The notes: a model not told the origin generated them from the letters alone. A stretch of DNA of 64,000 nt from Posidoniimonas corsicana (GCF_007859765.1 NZ_SIHJ01000007.1:17310-81309), one strand, 5' to 3'. Shown: positions 9,331 through 19,561, numbered from the stretch's first letter. Program-made: numbers and translations.

Positions 9331-11089
9331 CGTAGAACGACGTGCCGTGATCGATCTTCGACTCAACCGCTACCGACCCGCCAAACGACTGCGTCAGGTG
9401 CTTCACGATCGACAGCCCCAGCCCGGTGCCGCCGAGCTCGCGTGAGCGGGCCTTGTCAACGCGGTGGAACCGCTCAAACACACGGGGCAGCTGGTCCTTG
9501 GGGATGCCGATGCCGGTGTCGGTCACCGAGAGCCGCACGTAGTCCTCTTCGACCACCTTCCAGCCGACCGTCACGCTGCCGCCGTCAGGCGTGTACTTGA
9601 TGGCGTTGTCCACCAGGTTGTTGAGGATCACCCGCAAGCCCTCCGGGTCGGCCACCACCTCGGCCTGCGGCTCGTCCGACTCGGCCAGCAGTCGGATGCC
9701 CCGGGCGTCGGCCTGGGGTGTGTAGTCGCTCAGGCAGGCAGCGACCGCCTCGCCGACGACCACCGGCGCCAAGTCAAACGTCTGCTCGGCCGACTCGATC
9801 CGCGCCAGGCTGAGCAAGTCTTGGATCAGGGCGTTGAGTCGATCGGCCTGCTCCTCAATTCTTCCCAGGAAGCTCATGGCGTGCTGCTCGTCGTGCAGAG
9901 CGCCGCCGAGGAGGGTCTCGGTATAGGCCTTGATGGAGCTGAGGGGCGTCTTGAGCTCGTGGCTGACGTTGGCCACAAACTCTTGCCGGATGGTCTCCAG
10001 CCGGCGGAGCTCGGTGATGTCGTGCAGCACGATCACGGCGCCGCCCGACTCGGCGCCCATTAGCGGCGTGATCTGCACAGACAGCCTGCGCGGCTCCGGT
10101 CCTTGAAGGTCGATGTCAAGCCGCTGCGGCTGGTCGTTGGACTGGACCTCGGCCAGCGCGTCGTGCAGGGTGTGGTTGCGGATGATCTCGATCAGGGGAC
10201 GCCCCTCGACCTTCTCGGGCAGGAACCCTAGCAGATTGCCCGCCGCCTTGTTCGCCAACGAGACATGCTGCGCCGAGTCGATCGCGATAACGCCCTCGAC
10301 CATGCCCCCCAGCACGGTCGCCTGCCGCTGCCCGCTGCGGCGGAGCTCGTCGAACTGGGAGTTGAGCTCGCCGCACATGTGGTTGAATGAGCTGGCCAGC
10401 TCGCCGAGCTCATCGCGGTTGGGGACGAACGCCCGCTGGTCGTAGTCGCCTCGCGAAACCGCGTCGGCGGCGTCGTTCAGCTGCAGGACCGGCCGTACGA
10501 TGCTACTCACCACCAGGTAGGTGACAGTGAGCAGCGCGGCGCCGACACCCATCGCCAGCAGCCACAGCCGCTGGCGGAAGTAGTCGATCTGCTCCTGGAT
10601 GACGTCCACCATCGCGGCCGCCCGGACAGTGGGCGAGGGGCCTTTGTCCACCGCGTCGCGGAGCGCCACGTACACGTAGGGCTTGCCGGTGGTGTCGCTA
10701 GAGCGCTTGGCGACACCCCAATTGGTGTACTCCGCCTGGGACACCTCGCCCCGCTCGGCGTGGTTCTCCATCTTCAGAACGGCCGCCAAGTCCGGCTGGG
10801 ACGAATCAGCCAGCACCCGCCCGTCTGCGTCGATAAGCGTGAGCCGGTATCCAGAGTCCTTGCCCAGCTGAATCAGCTCTTGCTGCAATGCCTCGGAAGG
10901 CTCGTTGTCGAGATCTTCGCGGTAGGTCCGCTGCATCAGCACCGCCGTCGAGCGGAGATGTTGTTCGGCTTGTTCGTAGGCCCGGTGCTCGGTCCAGGCA
11001 AGCGTCGCGCGCAGCAGCGCGAAGGCGGCCAAGATATTGACCAGGCCGAACGCCAGGAACATTTTCCAGAAGAGTCTCGATCGGAGCAT
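9311..11089 (-). CDS. phoR: PhoR-like sensor histidine kinase
   Basis: 592 aa. Helix 1 (7-29), an extracytoplasmic sensor of about 140 residues (30-172), helix 2 (175-198), HAMP (199-250), PAS (252-360), HisKA with H377 in SHELKTPL, and HATPase with N491/N495, DTGIGIP (524-530) and GGTGLGLS (553-560). The HAMP-PAS-HisKA-HATPase order is that of Bacillus and planctomycete PhoR, and it lies near phoB without sharing an operon. The large periplasmic sensor differs from E. coli PhoR, which has almost none. The ATG at 11089 was chosen over an upstream one because it starts directly before helix 1. Cognate pairing with PhoB is inferred. Confidence 0.85.
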   Translation of the reverse strand: MLRSRLFWKMFLAFGLVNILAAFALLRATLAWTEHRAYEQAEQHLRSTAVLMQRTYREDLDNEPSEALQQELIQLGKDSGYRLTLIDADGRVLADSSQPDLAAVLKMENHAERGEVSQAEYTNWGVAKRSSDTTGKPYVYVALRDAVDKGPSPTVRAAAMVDVIQEQIDYFRQRLWLLAMGVGAALLTVTYLVVSSIVRPVLQLNDAADAVSRGDYDQRAFVPNRDELGELASSFNHMCGELNSQFDELRRSGQRQATVLGGMVEGVIAIDSAQHVSLANKAAGNLLGFLPEKVEGRPLIEIIRNHTLHDALAEVQSNDQPQRLDIDLQGPEPRRLSVQITPLMGAESGGAVIVLHDITELRRLETIRQEFVANVSHELKTPLSSIKAYTETLLGGALHDEQHAMSFLGRIEEQADRLNALIQDLLSLARIESAEQTFDLAPVVVGEAVAACLSDYTPQADARGIRLLAESDEPQAEVVADPEGLRVILNNLVDNAIKYTPDGGSVTVGWKVVEEDYVRLSVTDTGIGIPKDQLPRVFERFHRVDKARSRELGGTGLGLSIVKHLTQSFGGSVAVESKIDHGTSFYVTLPKS

Positions 11090-11164
11090 GCGGCTAGCGT
11101 AAGGTGCGCTGCCGCGGATTGTCGAGGGTCCCAAGCTCGACCAGCTCTAGCCGACGCCGCTGCA

Positions 11165-13516
11165 TTAGTGGTTGAGCGACGGGAGTTGAAGCGGCGCCTC
11201 AGCGGCGGCCGGTCGGAACATCATGTCGAATTCTTCCTGCGCCCTGGTCTTGGCCGGCGCCGGCGACTGGGTCGGCGGCAGCGGCTGAGGGCGGAGGACC
11301 GGCGACTCGGGGGCAAGCTGGCGTGGCGCCTCGGCGGCGCGTTCTGCCGGCAGAGTTCTGGCGGCGGATCGCGGTGCGGGCGCCGCCTCAGGAGCCGTAC
11401 TCGGGGACGTCTGAGGCGTGGTCGGCGGTTGGGCTGGTGGCGTAGCGGGGGCGGGCTCGGGCGCGGCGGTTAGGGGTGGTTGCTCGACCGCGGTCGCAGT
11501 CGGCGCGCCGTAGGCCGCCGGCCGGACGCCCTCGCGGTGCTGGTCGTACACGCCTCGGCTCACCGCTGGAGACTGCCGCGAAGCGTAGTTCAGCGGCCGT
11601 GGCTTGCCGCGGCGGCGTTCCAGGTCCTGGGCGTCGCGGTAGGCCTTGCCGGGCCACCCGCCCTCGGACAAGAAGACCCCGTCGAACTCGAGCAGCGTGC
11701 CTTTCACGAAGTGCAGGTTCTTGATCGCCACGGCGTACTCGGTAACCGTGCGGTGGTGACGCGACTCGGACTCGGCGTGCCGGCGCTGGGCCTCTAACAG
11801 GAGGTTGAGCGGCGCCTTGTCGGCCTCGAACGCCGCCTTCACCGCGTCCAGCTCGTTGCGCGAGGCGACCAGGCGGTTGTAGCTGGTCTGCGACACCCGC
11901 AACGCCCGGTCGACGTCGCCGACGGCGGACGCGGCCTCGTGAACCACCTCTTGCTGCTGGTCGCACAGGATCGCCCGTTCACGGGCCAGCAGCAGCTCGG
12001 CGTTGCGGACCGCGGAGTGCGCCTGTCGGTAGCCGATCGGGATATCAAGCTCCACGCCGAGCTGCCACTCCTGGAAGTCGCCGCCGGTAAGGTTCTCGTA
12101 CGCGTTGTCGAACTCGCCAATCGACGGGTCGTTAACAGGCAGCAAGTCGGAGCCGAACCCGCGCCAGCGGTACCGCCCCACGGCGTCCAACCGCGGCAGC
12201 AGGTGGTTGCGGCTGGCGATCAGCTCCAGCTCGCGTTGCCGGATGCTCCACTTCTGCCGGCGGAGTTCTGCGCGGCGGTCAACAGCCTCGAGCATCACCT
12301 GGTCCCAGTCGAAGACCACCTCGGCAACCACCGGCTCCTGAGCCGGACGGAGCAGCTCGCCATCGGCGGCCGGCAGGTTCATCAGCCGCCGCAGGCGCCG
12401 CTCGGCGACGTACACGCCGCCGTTGCCACGGAACGTGCCGGCCAGGCTGCCGTTATTGGTGCGCGTGCCGTCGAACAACCGCCCGGTCAACGCGTTCTCC
12501 ACCTCCTCCTGGAAGCGGTAGTACTGCTCGCGGGCCTGGGCTTCTTTCTCGGCCTCGCCGCCGCGGCGGCCGGTCTCGTACAGGGCCTGCACGCGTCGCC
12601 AGGTGTCGAGCGCCGCGTCGCGGGCGGCGATCTTGGCGTCCAGATCGCGGTAGGCGAAGTAAAGATCCCAGTAGGCGTTCTCCAGGTTGCTCACAAAGTC
12701 GCGGACAGAGATCTCGAACTCGGTGAGCTGCACGTCGGTCTTCAGGCGGGCGATCAGCACGCCCTCGTACACGCCGGGCGTGCGGGTCGGCCCGGCGATG
12801 CGGTTGTACTCCACGCCGCCGCCCTGCATCAGCGGGTGTCGGAACTCGCCCTCAACCTTCACCGTGTACGCGCTGTCGAACAGGTTGCCGGGCGCGTTGT
12901 TGGCGTCGTACTCGACGATCTGGCGGGCTGAGAGCTCGGTGCCGGTGACGGCCCGTTTGGAGAGCTGCGTCTGCTGGACCGCGGCGTCCTGGGTGAGGAT
13001 CCGGGTGCCGCCGCCGAAGAACTGGTTGTTGAGCGCGCGGTCGTTCTTCTCGACGAACAGGCTCGAGGTGAGCTGCGCGTCGAATGCACTGAGCGCCGCC
13101 TCGACGCCGGTGAAGGGGTCGGTTTCGGCGATGGCCGGGTCCCACACGGTGCGCGTCGACACCGGTGAGCGGACCACGGTTCCCCCCAGGTCGCGGAGCA
13201 CCGTGGAGTTGGCCAGGCCGAGCTGGATCACCTCCTCCAGCAGGATGTCGCGGTAGCGGGCCGGCTGGTCGTCGCTGATGGTGCGGGGCGGGAGCGAGTC
13301 GAGACCGGCGTCGCACGACTCGAGCGAGCACTGACTCACCGCCGGGTAGTCGATGTCCGCGGCGGCGGTGGCGTAGTAGTCACCGCCGGGGCCGCCGGTC
13401 GCCACGCAGTCGCCGCCCGACTTGAACGGCGTGCCGCTGCGGCACCCGCTGGCTAGCACCGAAGCGGCCAGCAGCACGCACATCGCTTTGCGTCGGTTGT
13501 GCCGGCTCGTGGCCAC
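11165..13516 (-). CDS. TolC-like outer membrane efflux lipoprotein
   Basis: 783 aa. GTG start with GAGGA upstream; signal peptide with a basic n-region and lipobox ASGC (C25). Residues about 80-600 are the outer-membrane-factor fold: long helices with DLYFAYRDLDAKI and the repeated block ERAILCDQQQEVVHEAASAVGDVDRAL. After it comes a 150-residue Pro/Ala-rich tail, unusually long for TolC. It should form the outer-membrane channel for the adaptors encoded divergently at 13841-18972. phoR follows 75 bp downstream on the same strand. Confidence 0.85.
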   Translation of the reverse strand: MATSRHNRRKAMCVLLAASVLASGCRSGTPFKSGGDCVATGGPGGDYYATAAADIDYPAVSQCSLESCDAGLDSLPPRTISDDQPARYRDILLEEVIQLGLANSTVLRDLGGTVVRSPVSTRTVWDPAIAETDPFTGVEAALSAFDAQLTSSLFVEKNDRALNNQFFGGGTRILTQDAAVQQTQLSKRAVTGTELSARQIVEYDANNAPGNLFDSAYTVKVEGEFRHPLMQGGGVEYNRIAGPTRTPGVYEGVLIARLKTDVQLTEFEISVRDFVSNLENAYWDLYFAYRDLDAKIAARDAALDTWRRVQALYETGRRGGEAEKEAQAREQYYRFQEEVENALTGRLFDGTRTNNGSLAGTFRGNGGVYVAERRLRRLMNLPAADGELLRPAQEPVVAEVVFDWDQVMLEAVDRRAELRRQKWSIRQRELELIASRNHLLPRLDAVGRYRWRGFGSDLLPVNDPSIGEFDNAYENLTGGDFQEWQLGVELDIPIGYRQAHSAVRNAELLLARERAILCDQQQEVVHEAASAVGDVDRALRVSQTSYNRLVASRNELDAVKAAFEADKAPLNLLLEAQRRHAESESRHHRTVTEYAVAIKNLHFVKGTLLEFDGVFLSEGGWPGKAYRDAQDLERRRGKPRPLNYASRQSPAVSRGVYDQHREGVRPAAYGAPTATAVEQPPLTAAPEPAPATPPAQPPTTPQTSPSTAPEAAPAPRSAARTLPAERAAEAPRQLAPESPVLRPQPLPPTQSPAPAKTRAQEEFDMMFRPAAAEAPLQLPSLNH

Positions 13517-13801
13517 GCGTCGTCCTCAGGACAGGGTGTCGTGTCAGCCGGCGGTGCCGCTGGCGTAGCCAGCAACGCGTGCACGCCGTGGGCGCAGCCG
13601 TGAGACTCCGCTCTTGTCTTGCACATCGACAGCCGCCAACCGGCGGAATGAGACTAATCGATACATTCCCCCAAACCCGGCGGGTCTCCCCGACGCTCGC
13701 CGCCGTCAGACCCGCCCCCACCCGGCCGGCCGACCCAACCGGCACAGCCGGAGTGTCGAGCACCGCGCGGGGTAAGAACGGGCCGAGCCGGGCCCGTGGA
13801 T

Positions 13802-13831
13802 GCGGGAGTTTCCCGCAATCGCCGGTATACT
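13802..13831 (+). promoter_or_regulatory. promoter-like -10 with upstream palindrome
   Basis: TATACT at 13826-13831 is a near-consensus -10. A 6-bp-arm palindrome, GCGGGA-GTT-TCCCGC (13802-13816), sits where the -35 would be. Transcription would begin at about 13838, almost at the ATG at 13841, so the adaptor mRNA might be leaderless or start at a later codon. A repressor or activator site overlapping the -35 is plausible. Confidence 0.4.
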
Positions 13832-13840
13832 GAGAACTCT

Positions 13841-15886
13841 ATGGCCACTACCCCCGCCAGCCGCACCAACGCCCCCGGCAGCGCTACAGCCCCGCGCGCA
13901 GCGGGCGATGTGTGGAGCGACTTCGCCGCTGAGCTGGCGGTGCTGACCGAGCTAGCACGCACCGCCGACACGGCCGAGGCGTTCTACTCCGAGGCGCTGC
14001 GGCGGACGGCCGCCGCGTTGGCCGCCGAGGGCGGGGCGGTCTGGTCGATTCAAAAGGACGGCCGACTGCGTCAGGTGACGCTGATCTCGCCCGCCGATCG
14101 CCCTGGCGACTTTTCGCAGCGGGTTCGGCATGAGGAGCTGCTGGCGTCGGTCGCGCAGTCGGGGAAGCCGCGCGTGCTGGCGGCCAATTCCGAGGCCGAA
14201 GATCCGTCCGCGTCCAACCCGCTCCCATACACACTGATTGTCGCCCCGGTCACGCCGCCGCGTTCTGAAGTCGCGGCTCTTATCGAGCTGATGCTCCAGC
14301 CGGGCGCCGCGCCGTCGGCGTACCGCGGCGCCGAACAGCTGCTCTGCGCAGTGTGCGAAGTCGCCGCCGATCATCACACCCTGTCGGACCTGGGCGAGCT
14401 TCGCTCGGTCTGCCAGGATCAGCGACGGCTGCTGACGCTCGCCGAACGCGTGCACGGGGGCCTTTCGCTCAACCACACCGCGGCGGCCATCGCCAACGAG
14501 GCCCGCAGCGCCATCGGCTGCGGACGGGTCAGCGTGCTGGAACGGCGGGGCGGCGGGAGCCGCCTGCTGTCGATCAGCGGCGTCGACCGCCCCGATCGCC
14601 GCTCGCGGACGCTACGCGGGCTGCAGGAGCTGGCGGCGGTCTGCTGCCGGCTCGGCGACCCTCTCTACCTGTCCGAGGATCAGGACGAAGCCCTGCCGCA
14701 GGCGTCCGACGCGCTGCACCGCCACGCCGACGAGGCCAACGCACGGCAGGTCGCCGTGGTGCCGCTGCTCGGCGCCGGGGCCGACGAGGAGACTCCGCCG
14801 ATTGTCGGCGCCCTGGTTGCAGAAAACTTTACCGGCGCCGACACGCTCCTAGCGCGTGATCGGGTGGCGGAGGTCGCCCGCATCTGCGGCGTAGCGCTGG
14901 GCAACGCGTTGGAGCATGAAGCCACCCCGCTGATCGGGTTGACCCGATCACTGCGGGGCGTGACGCGGCCCTCTGCCATGGGCAGGGGGGCCATCGCTGC
15001 AACGGCGCTGGCGTTAGCCGGCGCGGCGTTGCTGTTTGTCCCAGCCGAGCTGCGCATCGACGCCCGCGGCGAGCTTCAACCGGCCGAACGACGCAACATC
15101 TTCGCGCCCGGCGATGGCGTTGTGCAGCAGATCGCTGTTGAGCACGGCGAACAGGTGGCCGCGGGCGACCTGCTCATCGAACTCCGCGACCCGCAGCTCG
15201 ACCTGGAGCTCAATCGGATTGAGGGGCAGCGGCAGACCACGCAGCGCCAGCTCGAGGCGGTCCGCGCGACGCGTTCCAGCATCGATACTCGTAGCGCCGA
15301 CCGGGCCGAGGCGTACCGGCTCAGCGCTGAAGAGCAGCAGCTCGGCCAGCGGCTCAAAAGCCTCGACGCGCAGCGCGATCTGCTGCTCGAGCAGCAGCGC
15401 TCGCTGTCGGTCACCAGCCCGGTCGACGGGATGGTTGTCACGTGGGAGTTGGAGGACTCGCTCCGCGGGCGGCCGGTCGAACGCGGGCAGAACCTGATGA
15501 GCGTCGCGGACACCGCCGGCGAGTGGCGGGTCGAGTTGCAGCTGCCCGACGACCGCATCGGGTACCTCATCGACGCCCAGCGGGAGGACGTTGGGAAGCC
15601 GCTGCAGGTAGAGTACCGACTCGGGAGCCAGGAGGAAGGGTTCTTCCGTGGCGAGGTTGCAAGGATTTCCGAGCGCGCCGACGCGCCCGCTCGCGGCGCT
15701 GCCGACGGCTCAGAACGCACCATCGACGTTGTAGTTACGCCACAGGCGGGCGATCTATCGGCAGAGAATCCTGAGGTCCGGCCCGGCGCATCGGTGCGAG
15801 CCCGTGTCCTGTGCGGCGAGCACTCGCTGGGTTACGTGCTGACACACGACCTTGTCAACGCCTTGCGTGTCTGGTGGGAGTTCTAG
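13841..15886 (+). CDS. GAF-GAF-HlyD membrane-fusion adaptor
   Basis: 681 aa from ATG 13841 (an in-frame ATG at 13796 would add 15 residues). Two GAF-like domains (about 35-175 and 195-355) lie in the cytoplasm. One membrane helix (382-401) leads to a periplasmic HlyD-type adaptor: half-barrel with GDGVVQQIAVEHGEQVAAGD, coiled coil (about 450-520), and the returning half SVTSPVDGMVVTWEL. It would couple a cytoplasmic small-molecule sensor to a trans-envelope channel. First of three adjacent adaptor genes; the next starts two bases after its stop. GAF modules on HlyD proteins are unusual. Confidence 0.75.
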   Translation: MATTPASRTNAPGSATAPRAAGDVWSDFAAELAVLTELARTADTAEAFYSEALRRTAAALAAEGGAVWSIQKDGRLRQVTLISPADRPGDFSQRVRHEELLASVAQSGKPRVLAANSEAEDPSASNPLPYTLIVAPVTPPRSEVAALIELMLQPGAAPSAYRGAEQLLCAVCEVAADHHTLSDLGELRSVCQDQRRLLTLAERVHGGLSLNHTAAAIANEARSAIGCGRVSVLERRGGGSRLLSISGVDRPDRRSRTLRGLQELAAVCCRLGDPLYLSEDQDEALPQASDALHRHADEANARQVAVVPLLGAGADEETPPIVGALVAENFTGADTLLARDRVAEVARICGVALGNALEHEATPLIGLTRSLRGVTRPSAMGRGAIAATALALAGAALLFVPAELRIDARGELQPAERRNIFAPGDGVVQQIAVEHGEQVAAGDLLIELRDPQLDLELNRIEGQRQTTQRQLEAVRATRSSIDTRSADRAEAYRLSAEEQQLGQRLKSLDAQRDLLLEQQRSLSVTSPVDGMVVTWELEDSLRGRPVERGQNLMSVADTAGEWRVELQLPDDRIGYLIDAQREDVGKPLQVEYRLGSQEEGFFRGEVARISERADAPARGAADGSERTIDVVVTPQAGDLSAENPEVRPGASVRARVLCGEHSLGYVLTHDLVNALRVWWEF

Positions 15887-15888
15887 CC

Positions 15889-16779
15889 ATGAGCGTCCTT
15901 CGCTACTCACGGCTGATCACTGCGGTCGTCCTGCTTCTCGTCGCCGGTCCGGCGCGTGGCCAGTCGAACAGCAACGACGCGCCCGTGAACGTTGATTCGG
16001 TTGTGCTCCGTTTGCTCCACGAGGCGAACGCTCCCGCCCAGCGCGCAGGTGTGCTCACCAAGCTCCTGGCGAAGGAGGGGGACGTGGTGCGCAAGGGAGA
16101 TGTGTTGGCGGAACTGGACGAACGCGACGCGGCGCTTGTCGAGCAGTCGGCCCGGCTGGAGCTCGAGATCGCCAAACGCAAGGCAGAGAACGACATCCAG
16201 GTCCGGTTTGCAGCCAAGGCGAACGAGGTGGCGGCGGCCGAGCTGCGACGCAGCGAGGAGTCGGTCCGCAGCTTCCCGAAGAGCGTGTCCCGTTCGCAGA
16301 TGGATGTCGAGCGGCTCGAGGTTGAGAAGACGGCGCTCGAACGCGAGCAGGCCGAGCACAACCAGGAGCTCTCGACGATGGAGGTCGACGTGAAGAAGTC
16401 GGCAGTAAACGCCGCCCGGCTCGAACGCCTGCTGCGGCGGATTGCGGCGCCGCTGGACGGCGTGGTGGTTGACGCGCCCGCCAAGCTGGGCGAGTGGCTG
16501 GAGCCGGGCCAGCTCGCGTTCCGCCTGGTGAATGTCAGCCGACTGAAGGCCGAAGGCTTTGTCACCGCGTCCGACGCCCGCCGCATCGCCGCCGGCGATC
16601 AGGCGCGGCTGCGGCTGCCGGGCGAAGAACAGGAGTTCACCGGGCGCGTTGTGTTCGTCAGTCCGGAGATCGACCCCATCAACAACCAGGTGCGGGTATG
16701 GGCCGAGATCGACAACGGGCAGCAGCTGCTGCGCCCCGGGCAGCACGCCGAGATGGCCATCGAGCAGGCTAACCCCTGA
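15889..16779 (+). CDS. HlyD/RND-type periplasmic adaptor subunit
   Basis: 296 aa with a cleavable signal peptide (ARGQ near residue 26). The lipoyl/biotinyl half-motif GVLTKLLAKEGDVVRKGDVLAELDE is followed by a coiled coil (about 85-180), then RIAAPLDGVVVDAPAKLGEWLEPGQ and a beta-barrel domain ending LRPGQHAEMAIEQ. It is soluble or lipid-free periplasmic and lacks a membrane helix after the signal, so it complements the two membrane-anchored adaptors around it. Two bases after the GAF-HlyD gene; 36 bp before the M50 gene. Confidence 0.8.
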   Translation: MSVLRYSRLITAVVLLLVAGPARGQSNSNDAPVNVDSVVLRLLHEANAPAQRAGVLTKLLAKEGDVVRKGDVLAELDERDAALVEQSARLELEIAKRKAENDIQVRFAAKANEVAAAELRRSEESVRSFPKSVSRSQMDVERLEVEKTALEREQAEHNQELSTMEVDVKKSAVNAARLERLLRRIAAPLDGVVVDAPAKLGEWLEPGQLAFRLVNVSRLKAEGFVTASDARRIAAGDQARLRLPGEEQEFTGRVVFVSPEIDPINNQVRVWAEIDNGQQLLRPGQHAEMAIEQANP

Positions 16780-16815
16780 CCGCTTCGCGTCATCACGTTC
16801 AACTAGCCGCGACGC

Positions 16816-18972
16816 ATGTCACCCTCAACCAACAACCGCCCCTTGCTGCTCCGTGCCCGTCCCGACGTGGTCGCGGCGGCGGTGCGCGTGGCCGGCTCGC
16901 CGCGGTGGGTGGTGACCGACCCGGTGACCCTCGAGCACTACGACCTGAGCGATCAGGAGTACACACTGCTGACGTGCCTGACCGATGGGGTCAGCCTGCG
17001 GGACCTGCAGCGGGCGTTCGAGGCCCGGTTTGCGCCGCGGAGGATCACATTGGAGCAGGTGTGGGAATTTGTCAGCCGCCTGCACCGCTCGGGGCTCGCG
17101 GTCTCGACCGCGGCGGGGCAGGGAGAGCGGCTGGTTGAGAAACGCAACGAGCACCGCCGTGAAGAACTCTCCTGGGCGTGGACGCGGCTGCTCGCCATTC
17201 GCTTGCCAGGGCTGCGGGCCGACCCGCTGGTAGGACGCCTGCACACGCTGGTGAGCTGGGCGTTCACTCCGCTCGCCGCGCTGGCGGCGTTGACGCTCGT
17301 GTTGTGGGCGGCGGCGATCGTCGTAGCCGACTACGCGGCGTTCGTGGCCGGCATGCCGTCGCTTGCCGAGTTGGCGCGACCCGAAAACCTGGCAGCGCTG
17401 TGGGTCACGGCCGTCGGCGTTAAAGTATTGCACGAATTGGGGCACGCACTCGCCTGCAAACACTACGGGGGCCGGGTGCACGAGATGGGCGTGTTGATCC
17501 TGGCGTTCACGCCCGCGATGTACACAGACGTTTCTGATCTGTGGCGACTGCCGAGCCGGCGCAAGAGGATGATAGTTACCGCGGCGGGGATTGGCGTCGA
17601 ACTCCTGCTGGCGGCGTTGGCGGCGATCGTCTGGCGGTACACAGACGCGGGCCTCGCCCACACCGTGGCGCTGAACGTGATGATCGTCTGCACGGTCGGC
17701 ACGCTGCTGATCAACGCCAACCCGCTCCTGCGGTACGACGGCTACTACCTGCTGTCCGACCTGACCGAGACCTCCAACCTGTGGCAGAGGTCCCGCGAGG
17801 CGGTCGCCCTGCTGTGGGGCGATTGGCTCACGAGCCGCGACACGCCCCGCCCGCCGATCCGACCGTGGTGGCTGCCGCTGTACGGCGCCGCGTCGCAGCT
17901 CTACATGGTCGTGGTGCTGGTGTCGATTGTCTGGGTGCTCGCCCTTGCGTTACGCCCGTTCCGTCTCGAGAACCTTGCATACGCAGCGGGTGCGGTCGCA
18001 TTGGCGGCGTCGGTATCGGGGCCGCTGCGGCGGGCGTGGCGGACCGGGCGGAACCCCATCGCCCGGCGGCGTATCCGCCGCGGCCGCGCTGCCGTGGCGA
18101 TGTTGGGCGTTGGTGTCGCGGCCGCCGCGCTCTGGTTCGTTCCCATCCGTTTTACAGCCGAGGGAGAAGCCGTCGTCGCGTTGGACCGTGGCGCGACCGT
18201 CGTGACAACGACTCCCGGCACGCTCGTGTCGGCGGCGGCGCTCGGCGACCGCGTCCAACAGGGCGATGTCATCGCCCGGTTGGAGAACTCCCAGCTGAAG
18301 CGGGAAATCGCGGAGCTAGAGTCGCGGCTTAAGGAAGAGGAGCTGCGACTGCGTCAGCTCCAGTCGGTTCGGGCCCGCGACCCGCAGGCGAGCAGCCAGA
18401 TCCCCGCGGCCGAGTCGATGGCCGCCGACCTGCGGGAGCAGGTCCGCAAGCTCCGCGAAGAGTCTGATCGGCTGGTGCTGAGGGCGCCGCGGGCGGGGGT
18501 GCTGGTGGCTGGCGAGCGGGCAAATGCAGACCCGCGCCCGGATCGGGCGACCCTTGCGCGTTGGGCAGGATCGCCGTTGGACCACGCCAATCTCGGCGCG
18601 TGGCTCGAAGCGGCGTCGGTTGTTTGTGAGGTTGGCGACCCATCGGCCCCAATCGCCGAGGCATCGCTCGGCGAGGACGACATCGAGCTCGTAGCGCCCG
18701 GCCAATCGGTTGCCATCGCCTGGCGGCAGACGCCGGGCGAGGTCACCCGGGGACGGGTAGCAGCCGTGTCCCGCCGCGTGGTGTGGCCGGAAGAGGACTC
18801 CGCCGGTCCGCACGCTGCCGCCGCGCCGCACTACCAGGTGCGGATCGAGCTGCACGACCCGCCGGCAGCGCTACGGGTAGGCGGTGAGGGCCGGGTGAAG
18901 ATCGACACCGGGGCCACAAACCTAGGCGCATGGGCGGTGACCCGACTTCGGCAGCTGTTCCGGTTGCCGTAG
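16816..18972 (+). CDS. PqqD-like / M50 peptidase / HlyD fusion membrane protein
   Basis: 718 aa. Residues 20-105 resemble a PqqD peptide-recognition domain (DLSDQEYTLLTCLTDGVSL). The polytopic membrane part (145-420) carries HELGH (206-210) and a second motif NPLLRYDGYY with D308, the metal site of site-2-protease (M50) enzymes. The C-terminal HlyD half-barrels and coiled coil (about 430-700) include RAPRAGVLVAGE. Such fusions could bind a peptide, cleave it in the membrane and pass it to an adaptor/TolC conduit. No ABC ATPase is encoded nearby. The neighbouring leftward gene begins 17 bp after its stop. Confidence 0.8.
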   Translation: MSPSTNNRPLLLRARPDVVAAAVRVAGSPRWVVTDPVTLEHYDLSDQEYTLLTCLTDGVSLRDLQRAFEARFAPRRITLEQVWEFVSRLHRSGLAVSTAAGQGERLVEKRNEHRREELSWAWTRLLAIRLPGLRADPLVGRLHTLVSWAFTPLAALAALTLVLWAAAIVVADYAAFVAGMPSLAELARPENLAALWVTAVGVKVLHELGHALACKHYGGRVHEMGVLILAFTPAMYTDVSDLWRLPSRRKRMIVTAAGIGVELLLAALAAIVWRYTDAGLAHTVALNVMIVCTVGTLLINANPLLRYDGYYLLSDLTETSNLWQRSREAVALLWGDWLTSRDTPRPPIRPWWLPLYGAASQLYMVVVLVSIVWVLALALRPFRLENLAYAAGAVALAASVSGPLRRAWRTGRNPIARRRIRRGRAAVAMLGVGVAAAALWFVPIRFTAEGEAVVALDRGATVVTTTPGTLVSAAALGDRVQQGDVIARLENSQLKREIAELESRLKEEELRLRQLQSVRARDPQASSQIPAAESMAADLREQVRKLREESDRLVLRAPRAGVLVAGERANADPRPDRATLARWAGSPLDHANLGAWLEAASVVCEVGDPSAPIAEASLGEDDIELVAPGQSVAIAWRQTPGEVTRGRVAAVSRRVVWPEEDSAGPHAAAAPHYQVRIELHDPPAALRVGGEGRVKIDTGATNLGAWAVTRLRQLFRLP

Positions 18973-18988
18973 ATTCAGCCGGCGGTGA

Positions 18989-19561
18989 CTACGGGATGAG
19001 GGCGATGAGTCCCACCGCCGTGCCCGCCTCGACCGCGGCGGCGTCCAGGCGGCAGGGCCACCAGTGCTTGCGGTACGGGTTGCAGTTGCCCGGACGGTAG
19101 TGGCCCAGCGTGTACACGCACTCGCGTGGGCAGTCGGCAGCCATCAGGTAGGGCAGGGCGGGGATCGTGCCGAAGAAATGGGCCGCGCTCACTACCGGCT
19201 GCAGGCAGTTGCAGCAGACGTAGCCGTACCGCTCGGCGTTGACCTCTTCGAAGTACAGCGGCTGGTGGCGGCTGGAGGGCGCCTTCCAGTGGTAGGCCAT
19301 CACCGGCCAGGTCCGCTGCAGGACCACCCCGGCGGGGGTCCCGAGCTGAGCCAGCCGCTCGGCGCCGTAGTTCCGCGGCAGCTTGCCGCTGGGCTCACTG
19401 ATGTCGACGCTCATCGCCTGAACCGGCCGGAGTTCGATGGCCAGCTGCCGCGGCTCGTCCCCGGGGCTCGCCTCGGGCGGCGCAATCGGCTCCTGGGCCG
19501 TCGCGCAGCGACCGACCATTAGGCAGACCAGGGCCAGGCAGAAGATCGTGGGCAGACGCAT
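18989..19561 (-). CDS. secreted cysteine-containing protein of unknown function
   Basis: 190 aa. Start ATG 19561 gives a signal peptide ending near GRCATAQ. The mature protein holds Cys pairs (YVCCNCLQPV and CPRECVYTL-GNC-WPC) that suggest disulfides or metal binding, and ends hydrophobically with GTAVGLIALIP. I do not recognise the family. It is convergent with the M50 fusion gene and divergent from the giant LEPR-XLL gene. Confidence 0.6.
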   Translation of the reverse strand: MRLPTIFCLALVCLMVGRCATAQEPIAPPEASPGDEPRQLAIELRPVQAMSVDISEPSGKLPRNYGAERLAQLGTPAGVVLQRTWPVMAYHWKAPSSRHQPLYFEEVNAERYGYVCCNCLQPVVSAAHFFGTIPALPYLMAADCPRECVYTLGHYRPGNCNPYRKHWWPCRLDAAAVEAGTAVGLIALIP